The notes under the pieces were generated by a model, which did not search any database, was not told the origin of the DNA, and saw only the letters and a list, made by a program, of their open reading frames with translations. Shown here in pieces: positions 12,567 through 22,979 of a stretch of 64,000 nucleotides of DNA; within the stretch, counting starts at the first letter, position 1; each line of letters begins with the position of its first letter. A program made the position numbers and the translations under genes. This DNA comes from Gordius sp. MW1 (lineage: Eukaryota > Nematomorpha > Gordioida > Gordea > Gordiidae): contig OZ038527.1 of the NCBI GenBank assembly GCA_964036665.1, positions 13,857,835 through 13,921,834 of the forward strand. Direction: 5' to 3'.

Positions 12567-15249
12567 AATTTTGAGGTAAAAATATTCATTTTTTTTGATT
12601 CTATGTGAAAGAGCTTGAAAAAATATATATCAGTAAGCCGATTTGAGAATCCTATTATCTTCGATTGACTTCCGAAAAGAGGTTTTAAGCTGCGAGAACT
12701 ATCATTTTGACAAAAGACAACCTTTTATTGTTGCGATTAGTTTGTTGTATCGCAACGTGAGTGCTTAATTTTTGAAAATTGCTCTATGCGATCATGATTT
12801 CAAAGTAATAGTTTTCTGATTCTGATAAATTTTTACTTTTTATCATGGAAACAACGTCTGAAAACGACAGCTTTGATCGGATGAATACGGTTGAATAAAA
12901 AAATGTCAAAAATTTTGAGGTAAAAATATTCATTTTTTTCGATTCTATGTGAAAGAGCGTATAAAAATATATAAAAATAAGCCAATTTGAGAATCCTATT
13001 ATCCTCGATTGACTTCCGAAAAGAGGTTTTAAGCTGCGAGAACTATCATTTTGACAAAAGACAACGTTTTATTGTTGCGATTAGTTTGTTGTATCGTAAC
13101 GTGATTGCTTAATTTTTGAAAATTGCTCTATGCGATCATGATTTCAAAGTAATAGTTTTCTGATTCTGATAAATTTTTACTTTTTATCATGGAAACAACG
13201 TCTGAAAACGACAGCTTTCATCGGACGAATACGGTTGATAAAAAAATGTGAAAAAATTTGAGGTAAAAATATTCATTTTTTTCGATTCTATGTGAAAGAG
13301 CGTATATAAATATATAAAAGTAAGCCAATTTGAGAATCCTATTATCTTCGATTGACTTCCGAAAAGAGGTTTTAAGCTGCGAGAACTATCATTTTGACAA
13401 AAGACAACGTTTTATTGTTGCGATTAGTTTGTTGTATCGCAACGTGAGTGCTTAATTTTTGAAAACTGCTCTATGCAATCATGATTTCAAAGTAATAGTT
13501 TTCTGATTCTGATAAATTTTTACTTTTTATCATGGAAACAACGTCTGAAAACGACAACTTTCATCGGATGAATACGGTTGAATAAAAAAATGTGAAAAAT
13601 TTTGAGGTAAAAATATTCATTTTTTTCGATTCTATGTGAAAGAGAGTAAAAAAATATATAAAAATAAGCCAATTTGAGAATCCTGTTATCTTGGATTGAC
13701 TTCCAAAAAGAGGTTTTAAGCTGCGAGAACTATCATTTTGACAAAAGACAACGTTTAATTGTTGCGATTAGTTTGTTGTATCGCAACGTGAGTGCTTAAT
13801 TTTTGAAAACTGCTCTATGCAATCATGATTTAAAAGTAATAGTTTTTTGATTCTGATAAATTTTTACTTTTTATCATGGAAACAACGTCTGAAAACGACA
13901 ACTTTCATCGGATGAATACGGTTGAATAAAAAAATGTGAAAAATTTTGAGGTAAAAATATTCATTTTTTTCGATTCTATGTGAAAGAGAGTAAAAAAATA
14001 TATAAAAATAAGCCAATTTGAGAATCCTATTATCTTGGATTGACTTCCAAAAAGAGGTTTTAAGCTGCGAAAACTATCATTTTGACAAAAGACAACGTTT
14101 AATTGTTGCGATTAGTTTGTTGTATCGTAACGTGAGTGCTTAATTTTTGAAAATTGCTCTATGCGATCATGATTTCAAAGTAATAGTTTTCTGATTCTGA
14201 TAAATTTTTACTTTTTATCATGGAAACAACGTCTGAAAACGACAACTTTCATCGGATGAATACGGTTGAATAAAAAAATGTGAAAAATTTTGAGGTAAAA
14301 ATATTCATTTTTTTCGATTCTATGTGAAAGAGCGTATAAAAATATATTAAAATAAGCCAATTTGAGAATCCTATTATCCTCGATTGACTTCCGAAAAGAG
14401 GTTTTAAGCTGCGAGAACTATCATTTTGATAAAAGACAACGTTTTATTGTTGCGATTAGTTTGTTGTATCAAACGTGAGTGCTTAATTTTTGAAAACTGC
14501 TCTATGCAATCATGATTTCAAAGTAATAGTTTTTTGATTCTGATAAATTTTTACTTTTTATATGGAAACAACGTCTGAAAACGACAGCTTTCATCGGATG
14601 AATACGGTTGAATAAAAAATGTGAAAAATTTTGAGGTAAAAATATTTATTTTTTTCGATTCTATGTGAAAGAGCGTAAAAAAATATATAAAAATAAGCCA
14701 ATTTGAGAATCCTATTATCTTGGATTGACTTCCGAAAAGAGGTTTTAAGCTGCGAGAACTATCATTTTTACAAAAGACAACGTTTTATTGTTGCGATTAG
14801 TTTGTTGTATCGTAACGTGAGTGCTTAATTTTTGAAAATTGCTCTATGCGATCATGATTTCAAAGTAATAGTTTTCTGATTCTGATAAATTTTTACTTTT
14901 TATCATGGAAACAACGTCTGAAAACGACAGCTTTCATCGGACGAATACGGTTGATAAAAAAATGTGAAAAAATTTGAGGTAAAAATATTCATTTTTTTCG
15001 ATTCTATGTGAAAGAGCGTATAAAAATATATAAAGGTAAGCCAATTTGAGAATCCTATTATCTTCGATTGACTTCCGAAAAGAGGTTTTAAGCTGCGAGA
15101 ACTATCATTTTGACAAAAGACAACGTTTTATTGTTGCGATTAGTTTGTTGTATCAAACGTGAGTGCTTAATTTTTGAAAATTGCTCTATGCGATCATGAT
15201 TTCAATGTGATAGTTTTCTGATTCTGATAAATTTTTACTTTTTATCATG

Positions 15250-15254
15250 GAAAC
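15250..15254 (+). other. Target-site duplication GAAAC, left half
   Basis: Satellite sequence ends in CATGGAAAC here and the G-run LTR starts at 15255. The matching GAAAC lies on the minus strand at 29100-29104, where array 2 ends. In an uninterrupted monomer these five bases are followed by AACGTC, which is exactly what follows the second copy. The two halves are now 13.8 kb apart and inverted. Confidence 0.8.
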
Positions 15255-15695
15255 TATCGTATCCGGAGATACGAGGATATCTTCCCCCCCCCCTGTTCTT
15301 TTATAAAAAGAAACGCCGCCGCTCACTATACGTGGTACGTATGTTACTTTTTCTTTCCCCCATGCCCCCTGACACAAAAGGTTAATTGATTGTAACATCT
15401 GTGTACTGAATATATACATAGAACTTTATTCCTTTACATTTAATTTCTAGTACGCGTATGTTATCCCCCCCCCCCCCCGACGCGCTTATACGTATTTGTT
15501 ATTTCTATCAATACGCATCATTGATTTTTACATACTCGAGAGTTGCGTGATTTTATTTATTAATAAATTTATTCTTGGAGATAAATAAAATACATAAAGG
15601 ACCTAAAGAAAGAATTAAATGGTGAGTCCCCCTTTTGGGGGGGGACAAGGTTTACACAGTAGGGACCAATATTTCCCCCAATTCAAATATGAAAA
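15255..15695 (+). mobile_element. G-run LTR (5' LTR of a short element)
   Basis: Starts TATCGTATCCGG with a hairpin CGTATC-CGGA-GATACG, then a 10-base C tract (15284-15293), a TATA-like TATAAAA (15302), a 14-base C tract (15465-15478), two AATAAA motifs (15562 and 15584), and ends in TATGAAAA at 15695, directly before a TGG primer-binding motif. Copies recur at 16423-16580 (truncated) and 29105-29600 (minus). The terminal TATCGTATC...GATAC resembles the TGTCGTATTGGATAC start of the 575-bp LTR at 34719, suggesting related elements. Compared with the copy at 29105 it lacks about 60 bases just before its 3' end. ORFs of 77-78 codons crossing this LTR are judged non-coding. Confidence 0.75.
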
Positions 15696-15712
15696 TGGTG
15701 TCCAGAAGATAA
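15696..15712 (+). promoter_or_regulatory. Putative primer binding site of the G-run element
   Basis: TGGTGTCCAGAAGATAA begins immediately after the LTR end. TGG is the complement of the tRNA CCA tail, as expected for reverse-transcription priming. The priming tRNA was not identified. Its position directly behind the repeated LTR is the main support for calling the repeat an LTR. Confidence 0.6.
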
Positions 15713-16422
15713 AAAAAAATCCCACCCTCGTATATTCCTATTCATCATACCCCAATCGCATCCTGCACAAATATAAATTTCCTCAAGGTAAAGAAAACAG
15801 GATTGAAAGTGATTTAGAAGTTATTCGAAACAAATCACCCCTACCCAATGCATGAATTATCGACTAATTGCTTCAACTTATTGAAAACTGGATCGTACTT
15901 GGAAAATTCAGGTCGGGTCTGAGACATCCATAATTGTTAAGGCAGCAGGAGTCTCCTTAATTTTCAGATGAGGGCAAGAGTTCCTCATGTATGGAGGTAA
16001 AGGCATATTAAAATGCTGAGAATTCCTCATTTTAGATGGATTTCAGAACGACAATAACAGAATTATCCAATAAAAAGAAATTCATAGAGCCGGGATTCAG
16101 TTACCTATAGAGCGGGGAAGAAAATTATTATTGGATTATTCCAGGAGTATTCCCACAAGCCATAGATGAGGTATTTATAATTACATCCCGTTGGCCATGA
16201 ATACTTAATTTTTCAAAAGAAGAGACCACGTGATTGCTTTGAAGGATACACATGTCGTATATAATAATTTTTGGATAGTTAGTATAATATTTTTGATATT
16301 GTTACTATTAATATCATGTAAACCCATAATTAGAACGTTGTTGATAAAAACCATCCGATTGCATGATATCAATTATTCTTTTATCCACCCCTGGTCCTAA
16401 TTTTTTTTGGAAAACCGCAAGG
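15696..16422 (+). pseudogene. Degenerate internal region of the G-run element
   Basis: About 730 bp between two G-run LTR copies. There is no intact long ORF. On the plus strand 16036-16200 reads as a 54-codon stretch with an in-frame TAG at 16108; its second half has a protein-like composition around YYWIIPGVFP. On the minus strand a short ORF (16006 to 15908) could continue in another frame to about 15838. Neither is recognised, and the two strands cannot both be right. The element sense is plus by LTR and primer-site order. The region is too small for gag-pol, so it is an internally deleted or non-autonomous element. A weak purine-rich stretch (16409-16422) precedes the second LTR. Confidence 0.45.
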
Positions 16423-16580
16423 TATCGTATCCGGAGATACGAGGATATCTTCCCCCCCCCCCTGTTCTTTTATAAAAAGAAACGCCGCCGCTCACTATAC
16501 GTGGTACGTATGTTACTTTTTCTTTCCCCCATGCCCCCTGACACAAAAGGTTAATTGATTGTAACATCTGTGTACTGAAT
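16423..16580 (+). mobile_element. Truncated 3' LTR of the G-run element
   Basis: Begins with the same TATCGTATCCGG hairpin and an 11-base C tract (16452-16462) and matches the first 158 bp or so of the LTR at 15255, ending abruptly after GTGTACTGAAT at 16580. The next base begins a 23-bp tandem repeat belonging to the Ty3/gypsy 5' half. The remaining 280-340 bp of LTR are missing, so this end was made by recombination or deletion, not clean integration. Confidence 0.75.
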
Positions 16581-16653
16581 ACAAAAGTTTTCACTTGTAA
16601 TATACAAAAGTTTTCACTTGTAATATACAAAAGTTTTCACTTGTAATATACAA
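16581..16653 (-). repeat. 23-bp direct repeat, three copies plus a partial
   Basis: Units start at 16581, 16604 and 16627 and are identical as far as read (ACAAAAGTTTTCACTTGTAA plus TAT), followed by a partial unit at 16650. They sit exactly between the truncated G-run LTR and the zinc-knuckle ORF, and supply that ORF's last codons (a repeated ITSENF/ILQVKTF-type reading on the minus strand). They may be a junction product. Confidence 0.9.
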
Positions 16654-16914
16654 AAGTGTGGGCGTGATATAATTATCTTTACTTTGGTTTGAAGTATTTA
16701 ATGGTCGATTATTTAATGGTTTAATGCCAAAATAGCAATTGCGCGCTATATGATTTCTTTTTCCACAATTATAACATTTATCATTCCGTCCTAATTTATG
16801 CAAAAAATAACCAATAAAAATACCGCCCAATAATATAACTAAATAATCAATATATCCTAATAACTCAGCAAACATATGATTTATATAAATTTTAGAATTA
16901 TTACTATTAAACAT
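16591..16914 (-). CDS. Small ORF with membrane segment and CCHC zinc knuckle
   Basis: A 107-residue ORF, first ORF after the leader of the Ty3/gypsy-like element. Residues 18-38 form a hydrophobic, membrane-like segment. Residues 47-60 form a canonical CX2CX4HX4C zinc knuckle (C47, C50, H55, C60), the RNA-binding motif of retroelement nucleocapsids. Residues from about 90 on are encoded by the 23-bp repeats and end near the G-run LTR junction, so the natural C-terminus is probably lost. Position and knuckle suggest a Gag or nucleocapsid part, but there is no capsid-sized region before the knuckle and a membrane segment is unusual for Gag. It could be an internally deleted gag or an accessory protein. 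A second half-knuckle lies at 29602, next in order if the inversion is undone. Confidence 0.55.
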   Translation of the reverse strand: MFNSNNSKIYINHMFAELLGYIDYLVILLGGIFIGYFLHKLGRNDKCYNCGKRNHIARNCYFGIKPLNNRPLNTSNQSKDNYITPTLLYITSENFCILQVKTFVYYK

Positions 16915-17250
16915 TTTAATACGTATTTCTTAAAATTAATTAACAAAGAGAAAATCAATATTATGAAAAATATTATAGAATATACTAGCATAAAATTCTA
17001 AATTATGAACTTACTCTACGATTCATTTGTTTGGACGTTCGAAAAATTTGTTGTTTTTGCTGCTACGATAGAACGGTTGTTTGCTCTTGATACCACTTGT
17101 GTTAATTTTGGGATCTAGATTTGCGGGGGTCCTTCCACTTCAGGGTGCTAATTGAAACGCCTGCGGAGATTGGATTTCTTTCGTTGAGAAGGATAGTAAT
17201 AAGTCTCAGAAGAGTAGCAATAATCTTAAGGTCGTTTCTTGTACACTGTA
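16915..17250 (-). other. 5' untranslated leader of the Ty3/gypsy-like element
   Basis: About 330 bp between the primer binding site and the first ATG (16914 on the minus strand). I see no ORF of note. Such leaders usually carry the packaging signal and sometimes a splice donor; nothing specific can be pinned down here. Confidence 0.6.
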
Positions 17251-17261
17251 CCGGGGCACCA
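17244..17261 (-). promoter_or_regulatory. Primer binding site of the Ty3/gypsy-like element
   Basis: On the minus strand, one base after the LTR end (17263), the sequence reads TGGTGCCCCGGTACAG. TGG pairs with a tRNA CCA tail, and the plus strand CCGGGGCACCA (17251-17261) looks like a tRNA acceptor 3' end. I could not assign the tRNA. The first five bases are shared with the G-run element's site at 15696. Confidence 0.75.
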
Positions 17262-17262
17262 C

Positions 17263-17837
17263 TTTTCTGTTTCGCAACTTAGGGTTGAATGATTAATTTG
17301 GACTTTTAATCGAATTTACATATTCCTTTATTAATTCAAACACCACTGGTATAAATATGAACTATGGCGATATGTAGGAAACAGGGAAAACAGGGGGTTT
17401 GGGGATTTTATAATGTCTTTATTACATAACCGTTCTTCGGGAAAGAGTGAGTAAAATAAGTGTGCGAGAGTGAAAGTGAAAGTGAAAGTGTTTTTTACAT
17501 TCTCCCCCTTGGCCTTTTATATCTTTCATTTCTTGGCCCCGTTAACCTGGCTTGGCCTCCCTTATCGTTCTAGATCTGTCATCTTCAAGGTTTTCTGGCT
17601 TCTATGACCCCTTTTCGTTCCAAACCTTCTGGAATTCTAATTTATGGCCCCAAGTTTCTTCGATATTCCCAGGGACTAATTCCTTATAAGGAGAGCCTCT
17701 CTCTGTTCCAACAAATACTTCCAAGGCCCAATTCCCTATACGTATGGTGCCCTCATACTTGTAGCGTTTCTTCTAATAGTTCTGGGAGGTTTAGGAGGTA
17801 ATAAAATTCCAGTCTCTGGATTGTATCCAATACGACA
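17263..17837 (-). mobile_element. 575-bp LTR (5' LTR of the Ty3/gypsy-like element)
   Basis: Starts TGTCGTATTGG at 17837 and ends in ACAGAAAA at 17263 on the minus strand. The length equals that of the 3' LTR at 34719-35293. By eye they differ at about three positions, in the segments near 17692 and 17746-17750. A TATA box, a CACTTT triplet run and AATAAA occur as in the partner. The LTR ends GAAAA, not the usual CA. It is followed by the primer binding site, which marks it as the 5' LTR. A 65-codon ORF inside it (17604-17801, plus strand) is incidental. Confidence 0.93.
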
Positions 17838-17842
17838 AGAAT
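17838..17842 (-). other. Target-site duplication ATTCT, 5' side
   Basis: Minus-strand ATTCT directly before the LTR start. The same five bases follow the 3' LTR at 35294-35298. In an intact monomer TTTTCTG-ATTCT-GATAAA is continuous, and the two flanks fit that monomer phase exactly. Confidence 0.88.
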
Positions 17843-20800
17843 CAGAAAACTATCACATTGAAATCATGATCGCATAGAGCAATTTTCAAAAATTAAGCAC
17901 TCACGTTGCGATACCACAAACTAATCGCAACAATAACACGTTGTCTTTTGTCAATATGATAGTTCTCGCAGCTTAAAACCTCTTTTCGGAAGTCAATCGA
18001 GGATAATAGGATTCTCAAATCGGCTTACTTTTATATATTTTTTTCAAGCTCTTTCACATAGAATCGAAAAAAATAAATATTTTTACCTCAAAATTTTTCA
18101 CATTTTTTTCTTTCAATTTAACCGTATTCATCCGATGAAAGTTGTCGTTTTCAGACGTTGTTTCCATAATAAAAAGTAAAAATTTATCAGAATCAGAAAA
18201 CTATTACTTTGAAATCATGATTGCATAGAGCAGTTTTCAAAAATTAAGCACTCACGTTTGATACAACAAACTAATCGCAACAATAAAACGTTGTCTTTTG
18301 TCAAAATGATAGTTCTCGCAGCTTAAAATCTCTTTTCGGAAGTCAATCGAGGATAATAGGATTCTCAAATTGGCTTATTATTATATATTTTTTTACGCTC
18401 TTTCACATAGAATCGAAAAAAATGAATATTTTTACCTCAAAAATTTTCACATTTTTTTATTCAACCGTATTCATCCGATGAAAGTTGTCGTTTTCAGACG
18501 TTGTTTCCATGATAAAAAGTAAAAATTTATCAGGATCAGAAAACTATCACATTGAAATCATGATCGCATAGAGCACTTTTCAAAAATTAAGCACTCACGT
18601 TTGATACAACAAACTAATCGCAACGATAAAACGTTGTCTTTTGTCAAAATGATAGTTCTCGCAGCTTAAAATCTCTTTTCGGAAGTCAATCGAGGATAAT
18701 AGGATTCTCAAATATCGGCTTACTTTTATATATTTTTTGAAGCTCTTTCACATAGAATCGAAAAAAATAAATATTTTTACCTCAAAATTTTTCACATTTT
18801 TTTATTTCAACCGTATTCATCCGATGAAAGTTGTCGTTTTTAAACGTTGTTTCCATCATAAAAAGTAAAAATTTATCAGAATCAGAAAACTATTACTTTG
18901 AAATCATGATTGCATAGAGCAGTTTTCAAAAATTAAGCAGTCACGTTTGATACAACAAACTAATCGCAACAACGTTGTCTTTTGTCAAAATGATAGTTCT
19001 CGCAGCTTAAAACCTCTTTTCGGAAGTCAATCCAAGATAATAGGATTCTCAAATTGGCTTATTTTTATATATTTTTTTACGCTCTTTCACATAGAATCGA
19101 AAAAAATGAATATTTTTACCTCAAAAATTTTCACATTTTTTTATTCAACCGTATTCATCCGATGAAAGTTGTCGTTTTCAGACGTTGTTTCCATGATAAA
19201 AAGTAAAAATTTATCAGAATCAGAAAACTATCACATTGAAATTATGATCGCATAGAGCAATTTTTAAAAATTAAGCACTCACCTTTGATACAACAAACTA
19301 ATCGCAACAATAAAACGTTGTCTTTTGTCAAAATGATAGTTCTCGCAGCTTAAAATCTCTTTTCGGAAGTCAATCGAGGATAATAGGATACTCAAATTGG
19401 CTTATTTTTATATATTTTTTTACGCTCTTTCACATAAAATCGAAAAAAATGAATATTTTTACCTAAAAAATTTTCACATTTTTTTATTCAACCGTATTCA
19501 TCCGATGAAAGCTGTCGTTTTCAGACGTTGTTTCCATGATAAAAAGTAAAAATTTATCAGAATCAGAAAACTATTACTTTGAAATCATGATTGCATAGAG
19601 CAGTTTTCAAAAATTAAGCACTCACGTTTGATACAACAAACTAATCGCAACAATAAAACGTTGTCTTTTGTCAAAATGATAGTTCTCGCAGCTTAAAACC
19701 TCTTTTCGCAAGTCAATCGAGGATAATAGGATTCTCAAATCGGCTTACTTTTATATATTTTTTTACGCTCTTTCACATAGAATCGAAAAAAATGAATATT
19801 TTTACCTCAAAAATTTTCACATTTTTTTATTCAACCGTATTCATCCGATGAAAGTTGTCGTTTTCAGACGTTGTTTCCATGATAAAAAGTAAAAATTTAT
19901 CAGAATCAGAAAACTATCACATTGAAATTATGATCGCATAGAGCAATTTTTAAAAATTAAGCACTCACGTTTGATACAACAAACTAATCGCAACAATAAA
20001 ACGTTGTCTTTTGTCAAAATGATAGTTCTCGCAGCTTAAAACCTCTTTTCGGAAGTCAATCCAAGATAATAGGATTCTCAAATTGGCTTATTTTTATATA
20101 TTTTTTATGCTCTTTCACATAGAATCGAAAAAAATGAATATTTTTACCTCAAAAATTTTCACATTTTTTTATTCAACCGTATTCATCCGATGAAAGTTGT
20201 CGTTTTCAGACGTTGTTTCCATGATAAAAAGTAAAAATTTATCAGGATCAGAAAACTATCACATTGAAATCATGATCGCATAGATCAATTTTCAAAAATT
20301 AAGCACTCACGTTTGATACAACAAACTAATCGCAACAATAAAACGTTGTGTTTTGTCAAAATGATAGTTCTCGCAGCTTAAAATCTCTTTTCGGAAGTCA
20401 ATCGAGGATAATAGGATTCTCAAATCGGCTTACTTTAATATGTTTTTTCAAGCTCTTTCACATAGAATCGAAAAAAATAAATATTTTTACCTCAAAATTT
20501 TTCACATTTTTTTATTTCAACCGTATTCATCCGATGAAAGTTGTCGTTTTTAAACGTTGTTTCCATCATAAAAAGTAAAAATTTATCAGAATCAGAAAAC
20601 TATTACTTTGAAATCATGATTGCATAGAGCAGTTTTCAAAAATTAAGCACTCACGTTTGATACAACAAACTAATCGCAACAACGTTGTCTTTTGTCAAAA
20701 TGATAGTTCTCGCAGCTTAAAACCTCTTTTCGGAAGTCAATCCAAGATAATAGGATTCTCAAATTGGCTTATTTTTATATATTTTTTTACGCTCTTTCAC

Positions 20801-20923
20801 ACAGAATCGAAAAAAATGAATATTTTTACCTCAAAAATTTTCACATTTTTTTATTCAACCGTATTCATCCGATGAAAGTTGTCGTTTTCAGACGTTGTTT
20901 CCATGATAAAAAGTAAAAATTTA

Positions 20924-22979
20924 TCAGACCAGAAAACTATCACATTGAAATCATGATCGCATAGAGCAATTTTCAAAAATTAAGCACTCACGTTGCGATA
21001 CCACAAACTAATCGCAACAATAACACGTTGACTTTTGTCAAAATGATAGTTCTCGCAGCTTAAAACCTCTTTTCGGAAGTCAATCGAGGATAATAGGATT
21101 CTCAAATCGGCTTACTTTTATATATTTTTTCAAGCTCTTTCACATAGAATCGCAAAAAAATAAATATTTTTACCTCAAAATTTTTCACATTTTTTTCTTT
21201 CAACCGTATTCATCCGATGAAAGTTGTCGTTTTTAAACGTTGTTTCCATCATAAAAAGTAAAAATTTATTAGAATCAGAAAACTATTACTTTGAAATCAT
21301 GATTGCATAGAGCAGTTTTCAAAAATTAAGCACTCACGTTTGATACAACAAACTAATCGCAACAATAAAACGTTGTCTGTCAAAATGATAGTTCTCGCAG
21401 CTTAAAACCTCTTTTCGGAAGTCAATCCAAGATAATAGGATTCTCAAATTGGCTTATTTTTATATATTTTTTTACGCTCTTTCACATAGAATCGAAAAAA
21501 ATGAATATTTTTACCTCAAAAATTTTCACATTTTTTTATTCAACCGTATTCATCCGATGAAAGTTGTCGTTTTCAGACGTTGTTTCCATGATAAAAAGTA
21601 AAAATTTATCAGAATCAGAAAACTATCACATTGAAATCATGATCGCATAGAGCAATTTTCAAAAATTAAGCACTCACGTTTGATACAACACACTAATCGC
21701 AACAATAAAACGTTGTCTTTTGTCAAAATGATAGTTCTCGCAGCTTAAAACCTCTTTTCGGAAGTCAATCGAGGATAATAGGATTCGCAAATCGGCTTAC
21801 TTTTATAAATTTTTTCAAGCTCTTTCACATAGAATCGCAAAAAAATAAATATTTTTACCTCAAAATTTTTCACATTTTTTTCTTTCAACCGTATTCATTC
21901 GATGAAAGTTGTCGTTTTTAAACGTTGTTTCCATCATAAAAAGTAAAAATTTATCAGAATCAGAAAACTATTACTTTGAAATCATGATTGCATAGAGCAG
22001 TTTTCACAAATTAAGCACTCACGTTTGATACAACAAACTAATCGCAACAATAAAACGTTGTCTTTTGTCAAAATGATAGTTCTCGCAGCTTAAAACCTCT
22101 TTTCGGAAGTCAATCCAAGATAATAGGATTCTATAAATTGGCTTATTTTTATATATTTTTTTACGCTCTTTCACATAGAATCGAAAAAAACAAATATTTT
22201 TACTTCAAAATTTTTCACATTTTTTTATTCAACCGTATTCATCCGATGAAAGTTGTCGTTTTCAGACGTTGTTTCCATGATAAAAAGTAAAAATTTATCA
22301 GAATCAGAAAACTATTACTTTGAAATCATGATCGCATAGAGCAATTTTCAAAAATTAAGCACTCACGTTGCGATACAACAAACTAATCGCAACAATAAAA
22401 CGTTGTCTTTTGTCAAAATGATAGTTCTCGCAGCTTAAAACCTCTTTTCGGAAGTCAATCGAGGATAATAGGATTCTCAAATCGGCTTACTTTTATATAT
22501 TTTTTCAAGCTCTTTCATACGAAAAAAATAAATATTTTTACCTCAAAATTTTTCACATTTTTTTCTTTCAACCGTATTCATCCGATGAAAGTTGTCGTTT
22601 TTAAACGTTGTTTCCATCATAAAAAGTAAAAATTTATCAGAATCATAAAACTATTACCTTGAAATCATGATTGCATAGAGCAGTTTTCAAAAATTAAGCA
22701 CTCACGTTTGATACAACAAACTAATCGCAACAATAAAACGTTGTCTTTTATCAAAATGATAGTTCTCGCAGCTTAAAACCTCTTTTCGGAAGTCAATCCA
22801 AGATAATAGGATTCTCAAATTGGCTTATTTTTATATATTTTTTTACGCTCTTTCACACAGAATCGAAAAAAATGAATATTTTTACCTCAAAAATTTTCAC
22901 ATTTTTTTATTCAACCGTATTCATCCGATGAAAGTTGTCGTTTTCAGACGTTGTTTCCATGATAAAAAGTAAAAATTTA
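20924..22979 (-). repeat. Six-monomer duplication in array 2
   Basis: Marks at 20924 (TCAGACC), 21026 (CGTTGAC) and 21375 (GTTGTCTGTC) recur at 22980, 23082 and 23431, all offset by 2056 bp, six monomers. TCAGACC and CGTTGAC recur again 1024 bp later (24004 and 24106). This shows recent unequal exchange in units of several monomers. Confidence 0.75.

Larger units (their letters stand above)
485..15254 (+). repeat. Satellite array 1 (about 343-bp monomer, forward)
   Basis: About 43 head-to-tail monomers. Taking ATGGAAACAACG as the start, copies begin at 491, 834, 1179, 1522, 1866, 2203, 2547, 2893, 3243, 3581, 3925, 4265 and onward, with spacing of 337-350 and mostly 343. Differences between monomers are mainly point changes and short indels, for example loss of six bases near 1904. 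Most monomers here carry either the GCAATC...CAAAGTAATAG or the GCGATC...CAAAGTAATAG variant. The last one (near 15205) switches to CAATGTGATAG, the variant typical of array 2. The array is broken inside a monomer at GAAAC (15250-15254) by an LTR insertion. No coding capacity is evident. Confidence 0.97.
16581..17837 (-). mobile_element. 5' part of a Ty3/gypsy-like element (inverted)
   Basis: In minus-strand order this holds a 575-bp LTR, a primer binding site, an untranslated leader and the start of a coding region, then stops at the G-run element. Its LTR is the partner of the LTR at 34719-35293: same length, about three differences by eye, and the same ATTCT flank. The rest of the element (29601-35293) lies on the other strand behind array 2. 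I read both as halves of one insertion separated by an inversion. Confidence 0.85.

Noticed and set aside
15696..16422. A specific protein identity for the short coding-like stretches in the G-run internal region
   Set aside because: The candidates are short, on both strands and interrupted by stops. I recognise no family.
15186..16630. ORFs of 63-78 codons over the G-run LTRs (15186-15419, 15619-15855, 16363-16554, 16397-16630)
   Set aside because: They cross LTR, satellite or junction boundaries and read through C/G homopolymers, so they cannot be conserved genes.
17251..17261. tRNA gene suggested by CCGGGGCACCA
   Set aside because: No cloverleaf or A/B boxes surround it. It is the complement of the primer binding site.
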